NCBI RefSeq assembly: GCF_001905825.1
Contig: NZ_LIVV01000004.1
Coordinates: 62,001 to 126,000, forward strand
Direction: 5' to 3'
Length of the DNA stretch: 64,000 nt
From: Streptomyces sp. CB02009
GTDB lineage: Bacteria > Actinomycetota > Actinomycetes > Streptomycetales > Streptomycetaceae
Positions 35,421 through 42,933 of the stretch are shown piece by piece (position 1 is the stretch's first letter; each line of letters starts with the position of its first letter). The notes beneath the pieces are model-generated. The model had not been told where the DNA came from and did not search any database. It saw only the letters and a program-made list of their open reading frames with translations. The position numbers were made by a program, and so were the translations under genes.

Positions 35421-37528
35421 CCGTCGTCCTCTCCGGCCTCCGGGCCCGCTGGGCCTCCTTCCTCGGCGGGTTCGTCGCCCTCGCGCTCGGCGTGGGGCTG
35501 CTCGCCACCCTGGGCCTCGGCCTGTCCGCGACCCTGCACGCGCCCGAGCGGCCTCCGCAGCGGTTCGCCTCCTCGCCCGTCGTGGTGCAGGGCCAGGACC
35601 GGCTGACTCTGGACGTACGGCGCGGACCCGGGACCGCGTCCGTGGCACAGCGGCTCGACCGTCCACAGCCTGTGGACAGTGAACTGCTCCGCGAGCTGGA
35701 GGCCCGCTGGCCCGTCACGCCCTCCGGCGGCCCCGACGCCGTCGGCGTCGCCGCCCCCGCCGCCGAGGTCCGCGCCCTCGTGGGCGATCGTGCCCAGGTC
35801 CTCACCGGTGACGAACGGCGGCGCGCCGACCCCGACCACGACCGTGACGCCGACGCGCTCGTCGGCGTCAACGTCCTCCTCGGCACCTCCGGCGGCGTCA
35901 CCGCCTTCGTCTCCGTCTTCGTGGTCGCCTCCACCTTCGCCTTCGCCGTCGCCCTGCGCCGCCGCGAGTTCGGGCTGCTCAGGACCGCCGGAGCCACCCC
36001 CGGGCAGATCCGCCGGCTCCTCCTCGCCGAGGCCGCGGCGCTCGGCGTCCTCGCCTCCGCCGCCGGGTGCGCGCTCGGCGCGGCCGGAGCGCCGCTGCTG
36101 GCCAGGGCCCTCGTCGACGGCGGCCTCGCGCCCGCGTGGTTCACGGTCGGCGGCCCGGCCTGGCCCTTCCACGCCGCGTTCTGGACGGGTGTGGCGGTCG
36201 CCCTGGCCGGGGCGGTCGCCGCGTCCCGGCGGGCCGGGAAGGTCGGCCCGACGGCCGCGCTCCGCGAGGCGGACGTCGACGCCGACGCCCTGCCCCTCGG
36301 CCGGGCCCTGCTCGGTACGGGACTGCTCCTGGCCGGCCTGGGGCTCCTGGTGTGGACGTACGCCACGGACCCGTCCGCGCTGCTCAAGCGGAAGACGTAC
36401 ACGACCCTCCCGATGCTCCTGATCACCGGAATCGCCCTGCTCTCCCCGCTCCTGGTCCGGCCGGCGGCCCGGCTCCTGAGGCTGCGGGGGGCCGTGGGGA
36501 CGCTGGTGCGGGAGAACAGCGCCGCCTCGGTCCGCCGTACGGCCGCCGTCGCCGCCCCCGTCCTCGTGACCGTGGCGCTCGCCGGGACGCTCTTCGGGTC
36601 GGCGGCGAGCGTCACGCGCGCGAAGGGCGCCGAGGGGCGCGAGCAGACGGTCGCCGAGTACGTCGTGTCAGGTCCGGCCCTGCGGCCGGTGACGGCGCCC
36701 GCCGGGGCCGTCGTCTCCCCCACGGGGCCGACCTCGGTCTTCGTACGGGACGGGGACGCGGCCGTCGTGAAGTACGGGGCGCGGGCGGTCACCGACCCCG
36801 CGGCCTTCGCCGAGCTCTCCCGGCTGCCCGTGGTCGCCGGCGATCCGCGGGACCTCGACGACCGGTCGATCGTCGTCAACGAGGAGTTCGAGCGGCGCGG
36901 GGTGGGCGAGACCGTCGAGGTCTGGCGGGCGGACGGGACCGGTCCGGTACGGCTCCGGATCGCGGCCGTCCTCGCGCTGGGGACCGGCGACAACGGCCCG
37001 TACGTCACCCGGGCGAACGCCCCCGGCTCCGTCCCCGACCGGATCGACGCCCGCGGCGGCGGTACGGCAGCGGTGCGGGCCCTGGAGGCGAGCGGCGGCA
37101 CCGTCAGGACGGCCGGCGCGTGGGCCGAGGCCGCCCGCCCGTCGAACGGCAGCCCGCAGGCCCGGCTCGGCATGGTCCTGGTCCTTGGCATCGCCCTCGT
37201 CTACACGGTGATCGGCCTCGCCAACACCCTGCTCATGGCGACCTCCGTACGCGGCGGGGAACTGGCCTCCCTCCGGCTCGCCGGGGCCACCCGGGCCCAG
37301 ATCCTGCGGGTGGTGACGGGCGAGGCGACCCTCGCCGTGGCGATCGGCACCCTGCTGGGCCTCGCGGTGACCGCGCTGGTCCTCGGCGCCCTGGGAGCGG
37401 GCCTCGCCGCCCTCTCCGCCCCGGTGGCCCTGGCCCTCCCGTGGGGCACGGTCGGCGCGGCGGCGGGCGTGTGCGCGGCGGTCGCGATCGCCGCGTCGGC
37501 CCTCCCCGCGTGGCGCCTGACGCGCTGA
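35414..37528 (+). CDS. ABC transporter permease with two FtsX domains
   Basis: This 704-residue membrane protein has an N-terminal helix (FLGGFVALALGVGLLATLGLG), an extracytoplasmic segment, then a first FtsX core (ALRRREFGLLRTAGATPGQIRRLLLAEAAALGV), more helices, a second extracytoplasmic region and a second FtsX core at the C-terminus (VRGGELASLRLAGATRAQILRVVTGEATLAV). Such permeases move lipids, peptides or drugs, or drive signalling. GTG 35414 overlaps the ATPase gene by seven bases. The operon ends at a strong hairpin. Confidence 0.9.
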   Translation: MLTVVLSGLRARWASFLGGFVALALGVGLLATLGLGLSATLHAPERPPQRFASSPVVVQGQDRLTLDVRRGPGTASVAQRLDRPQPVDSELLRELEARWPVTPSGGPDAVGVAAPAAEVRALVGDRAQVLTGDERRRADPDHDRDADALVGVNVLLGTSGGVTAFVSVFVVASTFAFAVALRRREFGLLRTAGATPGQIRRLLLAEAAALGVLASAAGCALGAAGAPLLARALVDGGLAPAWFTVGGPAWPFHAAFWTGVAVALAGAVAASRRAGKVGPTAALREADVDADALPLGRALLGTGLLLAGLGLLVWTYATDPSALLKRKTYTTLPMLLITGIALLSPLLVRPAARLLRLRGAVGTLVRENSAASVRRTAAVAAPVLVTVALAGTLFGSAASVTRAKGAEGREQTVAEYVVSGPALRPVTAPAGAVVSPTGPTSVFVRDGDAAVVKYGARAVTDPAAFAELSRLPVVAGDPRDLDDRSIVVNEEFERRGVGETVEVWRADGTGPVRLRIAAVLALGTGDNGPYVTRANAPGSVPDRIDARGGGTAAVRALEASGGTVRTAGAWAEAARPSNGSPQARLGMVLVLGIALVYTVIGLANTLLMATSVRGGELASLRLAGATRAQILRVVTGEATLAVAIGTLLGLAVTALVLGALGAGLAALSAPVALALPWGTVGAAAGVCAAVAIAASALPAWRLTR

Positions 37529-37850
37529 GCGGCGATGGTGGGACGGACGGGGCGGTGACCGGGGTCGGAGCCGGGTCACCGCCCCGTCCACCCACGCCCG
37601 CGTCCCGGACGCTCGACGCACCCGACGACGTACCGGCTGAGCGTCTTCGCCCCTCACCCGGCCCCCGAGGAGCCCCCTGCCGCTCCGGTCCCTCCTCCGG
37701 ACGAGCCGGAGGAGAGGGGGCACCGGCCCTGAGCAGGGCAGGACAAGAGGCCCGGAACGGGAAGGAGGCCGGGACGCACCCCCGTGCCGCCCCGTCCTCC
37801 TCCGCCCCGGGCCCGGCTCAGGCCCCGCCCCCCTCCGCCCCGGGCCCGGC
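37529..37850. other. Intergenic region between the ABC operon and the GNAT gene (convergent)
   Basis: No credible gene is visible in these 322 bp. They hold the ABC operon terminator near the left end and a 33-bp tandem duplication that runs into the 3' end of the GNAT gene. Confidence 0.6.
37545..37589 (+). terminator. ABC-FtsX operon terminator
   Basis: A perfect 16-bp stem (GGACGGGGCGGTGACC / GGTCACCGCCCCGTCC) with a 13-base loop lies 16 bp after the permease stop. Confidence 0.88.
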
Positions 37851-37866
37851 TCAGGCCCCGCCCCCC
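37801..37866. repeat. 33-bp perfect tandem duplication
   Basis: Two identical 33-bp units start TCCGCCCCGGGCCCGGCTCA, at 37801-37833 and 37834-37866. The second unit contains the GNAT stop codon, so the duplication lies exactly at the gene's 3' end. Confidence 0.9.
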
Positions 37867-38441
37867 TCCACTCCCGCCGCCATGGACGCGGACTTCGCCG
37901 CCCTCCACTCCGGGGCGAGGACCGACCAGACCTCCTCGTCGTGGCGCCGGCCCCGGTAGGGGTAACTGCCCCTGAGGACCGCGTCCCTGCTCATGCCGAG
38001 GCGGCGGGCCACCGCGATGCTCGGCTCGTTGTCGGAGGACACCACCCACTCCACCCGATGGATCCCGCGCACCTCGATCGCCCAGTCGATGAGCGTCCGG
38101 GCCGCCCGGGTCACCAGACCCCTGCCGACGGCCGCCGGCTCCAGCCAGCAGCCCGCCTCGGCCGTGCCGTTCGCCGCGTCCAGCTGCCGGAGGATCACCG
38201 CGCCGACGAGGGTGCCGTCGGACCAGATGCCGTGGATGCGCCCCGAGTCGGCGGCGGCCTTCTCCGCGTAGAGCCGGAGGAACGCCCGGCTCGACTCCAG
38301 GTCGGCGACGACGTCGGGAAGGCCGTTGCGCGCGCCGATGAAAGCGCGCCCCCGGTCCATGTGCGCCAGGAACTCCTCCGCCTGCCACGGTTCGAGCGGA
38401 CGCAGCTCCGCGCCGTCGTCTCCCAGGGGTATCGCGTACAT
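37851..38441 (-). CDS. GNAT family acetyltransferase (RimJ/RimL-like)
   Basis: This 196-residue acetyl-CoA-dependent N-acetyltransferase starts with LRPLEPWQAEEFLAHMDRGR. The core includes IWSDGTLVGAVILRQLD and GCWLEPAAVGRGLVTRAARTLIDWA, which holds the acetyl-CoA pyrophosphate-binding VGRGL segment. VSSDNEPSIAVARRLGM is the C-terminal fold element. The pattern fits RimJ/RimL-type enzymes that modify protein N-termini or small amines; the substrate is unknown. The last few residues (GVEGGGA) come from the 33-bp duplication. Confidence 0.9.
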   Translation of the reverse strand: MYAIPLGDDGAELRPLEPWQAEEFLAHMDRGRAFIGARNGLPDVVADLESSRAFLRLYAEKAAADSGRIHGIWSDGTLVGAVILRQLDAANGTAEAGCWLEPAAVGRGLVTRAARTLIDWAIEVRGIHRVEWVVSSDNEPSIAVARRLGMSRDAVLRGSYPYRGRRHDEEVWSVLAPEWRAAKSASMAAGVEGGGA

Positions 38442-38610
38442 CGTCGTCGCCTTCCGGGTCGGGACCGCCGCTCACGGCGGAGGAACCGCCCCACCCTCCC
38501 CCACCGCACACCCGGAGTCACGGGAGTTACGGGAGCTGCAAGGGGCCACGCGAGCCCCAGCGATCAGGAGCCCCGGGAATCGGGCGATCAGGGGATCGGG
38601 GATCAGGGGA

Positions 38611-39588
38611 TCAGGGGATCAGGATCAACTTCCCGCGCACGTGCCCCGATTCGCTCAGCTCCTGCACCCGCGCCGCCTCCTTCAGGGGAAGCGTGTCGGC
38701 GAGCCGGACCGTGAGGGTCCCGGCCGCCGCCCCGCGCGCGTGGGCGGTGAGTCCGGCCCGTACGGCCTCGGGGTCGCCCAGGGAACCGGAGAACACGATT
38801 CCGTACTTCTCCGCCTCCACGTCCGCGATCGTCACGATCCGCTCCTTCCGCTCCTTCCGCTCCTTCCGCTCCTTCCGCTCCTTCGCGGCCGCCTCCCCGC
38901 CGGGCCCGCCCCCGCCGAGGAGTTCGATCGCGACCGGCAGCACCCCGTGCCCGGCCGCGTCGAAGACCGCGTCGACGCCGTCCGGGGCGGCGGCCCGCAC
39001 CCGGTCGGCCAGGCCGTCCCCGTACGCCACCGGGATCGCGCCGAGTTCGCGCAGGTAGGCGTGGTTCGACTCGGACGCGCTGCCGACCACGGTCACCCCG
39101 GCGGCGACGGCGAGCTGGACGCCGACCGAGCCGACGACCCCGGCGGCGCCGTGCAGGAACAGCGTCTCGCCGGCCCGTACGCCGAGCAGGTCGAGGACCC
39201 GCTGCGCCGTCTCCCCGGCCACCGGGAGGCTCGCCGCGGTCTCCCAGGACAGTCCGGCCGGCTTCGGCACGATGATGTCGGCGATCGCGTACTCGGCGTA
39301 GGCGCCGGTCTTCGTCCAGCCGAGGACCTCGTCGCCGACCGCCAGACCGGTCACGCCCTCACCGAGCCGGTCGACGGTGCCGGCGAACTCCAGGCCCGGG
39401 ACGGCGGGGAAGGTCGTGGGGTAGAACTCCTCGACCCAGCCGTAACGGCGCTTCCAGTCCACCGGGTTGACCCCGACGGCCGCCACCTTGACGCGGACCT
39501 CGCCGGGGCCGGGCTCCGGCACGGCGGCACCCGCCGTGTGACGCAGCACCTCGGGACCGCCGAACTGCTCGTACACGATCGCTTCCAT
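38611..39588 (-). CDS. NADP-dependent zinc-free alcohol dehydrogenase/quinone oxidoreductase
   Basis: This 325-residue member of the medium-chain dehydrogenase superfamily (QOR branch) has VKVAAVGVNPVDWKRRYGW, VPGLEFAGTV and FLHGAAGVVGSVGVQLAVAAG, the NADP-binding Rossmann turn. No catalytic or structural zinc cysteines are seen, as expected for quinone oxidoreductases. After the Rossmann domain there is a five-unit Lys-Glu-Arg insertion (KERKERKERKERKER) encoded by a 9-bp repeat. ATG 39588 follows GGAGG. It diverges from the HATPase-LuxR gene. Confidence 0.9.
   Translation of the reverse strand: MEAIVYEQFGGPEVLRHTAGAAVPEPGPGEVRVKVAAVGVNPVDWKRRYGWVEEFYPTTFPAVPGLEFAGTVDRLGEGVTGLAVGDEVLGWTKTGAYAEYAIADIIVPKPAGLSWETAASLPVAGETAQRVLDLLGVRAGETLFLHGAAGVVGSVGVQLAVAAGVTVVGSASESNHAYLRELGAIPVAYGDGLADRVRAAAPDGVDAVFDAAGHGVLPVAIELLGGGGPGGEAAAKERKERKERKERKERIVTIADVEAEKYGIVFSGSLGDPEAVRAGLTAHARGAAAGTLTVRLADTLPLKEAARVQELSESGHVRGKLILIP
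38842..38886. repeat. 9-bp minisatellite encoding Lys-Glu-Arg
   Basis: Four perfect CTCCTTCCG units and a fifth with one base lost run within the oxidoreductase gene, in frame, giving a charged helical insertion. Confidence 0.92.
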
Positions 39589-39729
39589 CTCAGCCTCCAC
39601 AGCCGCCCGTTCACTTCGACGGGTCCCAGCCTGCGACCACGACCGCCTCCTCCCCGCCCTCCCAACGGCCAGTCCCACCTGGCCGAAAGACCGGCCGTCC
39701 CCCACCCCTCCCCGCGTACGCTCGCCCCC

Positions 39730-40974
39730 ATGGACGCGCACACGCTGACCACCGCGTACGAGATCATCCGGCAGCCCCTCGGGGAGATCCTCCCCAAGGT
39801 CTCGGCGGCCCTCGCCCCGCTCGTCCCGCACGTGGACGCGGCCGAACTCTCCACCCACTGCGCCCACTCCCCCTTCAAGGCACTCGGCGGTACGGAGCTG
39901 CTCACCGCCTCCGAACTGGCGCCGCTGCTCACGGCCGGTGTCCCCGGAAGCCCCTGGCAGGGCGTGGCCGTGATCGGCGGCCTGGAGCGCGAGGTCGTCG
40001 CCGTCACCAGCCACGCGACCGTGCGCGGGGCGGTCCTCGTACTCGTACGGGAGGACGGCAGCGAGCCGGCCGGCGAGGCCGAACTCGCCGTGGCGCAGGC
40101 CCTGTGGGACCTGGTGGCGAGCCACTTCGACCGGTTCGCGACGGAGGCCCTGCCGGGGGCCCTGGCCCGGTCCCGGGCGGCGGCCGACACCCGGGCGCGG
40201 GTGATCGCGGAGCTGACCGCGACCCATTCCGCGGCCCTCTCCGGAGTGCTCGGCGTACTGCGCAGCCGGGCCCTGGACGACACGACGGCCCGGGCCACCG
40301 CGACCGACCTGGCCGCGTCGGCGCTGATCGAGATGAGGGCGGCGCAGCGGCGGGACCGGGCACTCGCGGAGGAGCCCGCCCAGGACGCCTTCGAACGGCT
40401 CGCCGCCGAACTCCGGCCGATGCTGCGGCACAGCCAGGTCAGGCTCGACCTGGGCGCGCCCGACTCCGACCGTACGCTCGCGGCGGACGTGGCGCACAGC
40501 GCGCGGGCGATCGTCCGGTCCCTGCTCCTGATCGTCCTCGAACAGGACGCGGTGCACCGGATCCACGTCGGCTGGCAGCTCACCGAACACGAGCTGCGGG
40601 TCGCGGTACGGGACGACGGGGCGGGCGCGCTCGCCCCCTGCGACCTGGGCGCGGGCACGATCAAGGACCGGCTCGACGTGCTCGGCGGGCGGCTCGACAT
40701 GGACCCGGTACCGGGCTGGGGCACGACGATCACGGCGGTGATCCCGCTGGCGGCCCCGGCCGCGCCGGTCGAGGCGGCGCACCCGCTGACCGGCCTCGGC
40801 GGGCGGGAGGTGGAGGTCCTGCGGCACCTGGCCCTCGGCCACCGCAACCGGCGTATCGCGGAGGAGCTGCACATCAGCGAGTCGACGGTGAAGTTCCACG
40901 TGGCCAACATCCTGAACAAGCTGGGCGTCGACTCCCGTGGAGAGGCGGCGGCCCTCTTCCACGCGGCGGCGTGA
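39730..40974 (+). CDS. Regulator with HATPase-like region and LuxR helix-turn-helix
   Basis: This 414-residue protein starts with a GAF-like or unassigned N-terminal region (residues 1-150). It continues with a helical segment (DTRARVIAELTATHSAALSGVLGVLRSRAL) and a part resembling a HATPase domain (LRVAVRDDGAGAL, TIKDRLDVLGGRLDMDPVPGWGTTITAVIPL), and ends in a LuxR helix-turn-helix (LGGREVEVLRHLALGHRNRRIAEEL, then STVKFHVANILNKLGV). No receiver domain or clear phospho-accepting histidine is seen. It diverges from the oxidoreductase gene, which it may regulate. Confidence 0.85.
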   Translation: MDAHTLTTAYEIIRQPLGEILPKVSAALAPLVPHVDAAELSTHCAHSPFKALGGTELLTASELAPLLTAGVPGSPWQGVAVIGGLEREVVAVTSHATVRGAVLVLVREDGSEPAGEAELAVAQALWDLVASHFDRFATEALPGALARSRAAADTRARVIAELTATHSAALSGVLGVLRSRALDDTTARATATDLAASALIEMRAAQRRDRALAEEPAQDAFERLAAELRPMLRHSQVRLDLGAPDSDRTLAADVAHSARAIVRSLLLIVLEQDAVHRIHVGWQLTEHELRVAVRDDGAGALAPCDLGAGTIKDRLDVLGGRLDMDPVPGWGTTITAVIPLAAPAAPVEAAHPLTGLGGREVEVLRHLALGHRNRRIAEELHISESTVKFHVANILNKLGVDSRGEAAALFHAAA

Positions 40975-41018
40975 CACCGCCCCCTTCCCGCCCGGCGGCG
41001 TGACACCGCCCCCTTCCC
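40964..41018. repeat. 26-bp direct repeat at the 3' end of the LuxR gene
   Basis: CGGCGGCGTGACACCGCCCC plus CTTCCC occurs at 40964-40989 and 40993-41018. The first copy contains the stop codon, so the end of the gene has been duplicated. The GGCGG/CCGCC parts could form a weak hairpin. Confidence 0.85.
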
Positions 41019-41116
41019 TCCCCGGGCGTGGGCGGGGAGGGCCCCGCGGAGGGGCCCCGCGAGGGGCGGCGCGGCGGAGACCGGGGGTGTCAGTGGCGGG
41101 TGCCAGACTCGCACCC

Positions 41117-42808
41117 ATGACCGAGCGGTGGGCCCTCGCAGCCGAAGCCGAGGGAGACGGCGCGCTGCTCGTCCCCCTCGGTCCCGACGGCCTGCCCGCC
41201 GGACAGGTGCTGCGCGAGCCGGACCTCGTCGCGGCCGTGCGGGCCAGACCCGAGGTCGCCCGCTGGGTGTGGCGGTCGACGGCCGAGGTGTACCCCCGCC
41301 TGCTGGCCGCCGGCGTGCGGGTCGAGCGGTGCTACGACATGGAGGACGCCGAGCAGTTGCTCTTGGGCCACGAGGGGCGGCTCGGCGAGCCCCGTTCCGC
41401 GGCGGCGGCCTGGGCGCGCCTGCGGAACGCCCCGGTGCCGCCCGATCCCCCGCAGCGCGGCGCCGAGCCCGGTTCGCAGGACTCGCTGTTCGAGCCGCGC
41501 CCCGTCGTCTCCGTCCCCTTCGACGGGCTCCTCGCGGTCTACGCGGAGCAGCTGCGCCGCCACGACCGGGCGGAGCACCCGGGCAGGATGCGGCTGCTCA
41601 CGGCCGCCGAGTCGGCGGGGATGCTGGTGGCCGCGGAGATGCACCGGGCGGGACTGCCGTGGCGGGCGGACGTGCACCGGGACCTGCTGCACGAGCTGCT
41701 CGGCGAGCGGTACGCGGGCGGGGGCGAGCCGCGCCGCCTCGCGGAGCTCGCGGACGAGGTGTCGGCGGCCCTCGGGCGCCGGGTCCGGCCGGACCTGCCC
41801 GCCGATGTGGTGAAGGCCTTCGCGCAGGCCGGGGTGCGGCTGAGGTCGACCCGCCGCTGGGAGCTGGAGGAGCTCGACCACCCGGCGGTGAAGCCGTTGA
41901 TCGCGTACAAGAAGCTGTACCGGATCTGGACGGCGCACGGCTGGTCGTGGCTCCAGGACTGGGTGCGGGACGGCCGTTTCCGGCCGGAGTACCTGCCCGG
42001 GGGCACGGTCAGCGGGCGCTGGACGACCAACGGCGGCGGGGCCCTGCAGATCCCCAAGGTGATCCGGCGCGCCGTGGTCGCGGACGAGGGCTGGCGCCTC
42101 GTCGTGGCCGACGCCGACCAGATGGAGCCGCGCGTGCTCGCCGCGATCTCCCGGGACCCGGGCCTGATGGAGGTCGCGGGGCACCCCGACGACCTGTACA
42201 CCCGGCTCTCCGACCGGGCCTTCTCCGGCGATCGCGACCACGCCAAGATCGCGCTCCTGGGCGCGATCTACGGGCAGACCAGCGGCGACGGCCTGAAGAA
42301 CCTGGCGGCGTTGCGGCGCCGCTTCCCGCGCGCGGTGGCCTATGTCGACGAGGCGGCGAAGGCGGGCGAGGAAGGCCGGCTCGTACGGACCTGGCTGGGC
42401 AGGACCAGCCCGCGGGCGGTCGGCTCGGGCGGGGACGAGGAGGCGGGCCTGCCGCAGGAGGGCGGCGAACCGGCGTCGGAAGAAGGGGAGTTCACTCCCG
42501 GCTACGCCTCAGGGAACGCGCGGGCGCGGGGCCGGTTCACCCGTAACTTCGTGGTGCAGGGCAGCGCGGCCGACTGGGCGCTGCTGATGCTGGCGGCGCT
42601 GCGGCGCTCGCTCGCGGGGATGCGGGCGGAGCTGGTGTTCTTCCAGCACGACGAGGTGATCGTGCACTGCCCGGCGGAGGAGGCGGAGACGGTCACGGCG
42701 GCGATCCGGGCGGCGGGGGACGAGGCGGGCCGGATCGCCTTCGGGGACACGCCGGTGCGGTTCCCGTTCACGGTGGCCACGGTGGAGCGGTACGCGGACG
42801 CGAAGTGA
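41117..42808 (+). CDS. PolA-like family A DNA polymerase
   Basis: This 563-residue polymerase is shorter than DNA polymerase I. The N-terminal 190 residues occupy the place of the 3'-5' exonuclease but show no DEDD residues. The polymerase motifs are present in altered form: motif A DADQMEPR (Asp332), motif B with Lys377 and YG (HAKIALLGAIYGQTSGDGL) and motif C QHDEVIVH (Asp512). It may act in repair or lesion bypass; that is inference. Residues 440-460 are an acidic Glu-rich insertion. ATG 41117 has no strong ribosome site. Confidence 0.87.
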   Translation: MTERWALAAEAEGDGALLVPLGPDGLPAGQVLREPDLVAAVRARPEVARWVWRSTAEVYPRLLAAGVRVERCYDMEDAEQLLLGHEGRLGEPRSAAAAWARLRNAPVPPDPPQRGAEPGSQDSLFEPRPVVSVPFDGLLAVYAEQLRRHDRAEHPGRMRLLTAAESAGMLVAAEMHRAGLPWRADVHRDLLHELLGERYAGGGEPRRLAELADEVSAALGRRVRPDLPADVVKAFAQAGVRLRSTRRWELEELDHPAVKPLIAYKKLYRIWTAHGWSWLQDWVRDGRFRPEYLPGGTVSGRWTTNGGGALQIPKVIRRAVVADEGWRLVVADADQMEPRVLAAISRDPGLMEVAGHPDDLYTRLSDRAFSGDRDHAKIALLGAIYGQTSGDGLKNLAALRRRFPRAVAYVDEAAKAGEEGRLVRTWLGRTSPRAVGSGGDEEAGLPQEGGEPASEEGEFTPGYASGNARARGRFTRNFVVQGSAADWALLMLAALRRSLAGMRAELVFFQHDEVIVHCPAEEAETVTAAIRAAGDEAGRIAFGDTPVRFPFTVATVERYADAK

Positions 42809-42837
42809 CCGACGCGAAGTAACCGCGGGGAAAGGCG

Positions 42838-42873
42838 GACGGGCCCCGCACGCCTGCGCGCGCGGGGCCCGTC
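42838..42873. terminator. Bidirectional terminator after the polymerase gene
   Basis: A 12-bp stem (GACGGGCCCCGC / GCGGGGCCCGTC) with a 12-base loop lies between the polymerase and the convergent membrane-protein gene. Confidence 0.8.
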
Positions 42874-42933
42874 ACCTGTCCGGCCGGTGCTTCGGCGGGG
42901 GCAACTTCAGCGGGGAGCCACTTCAGCGGGAAG

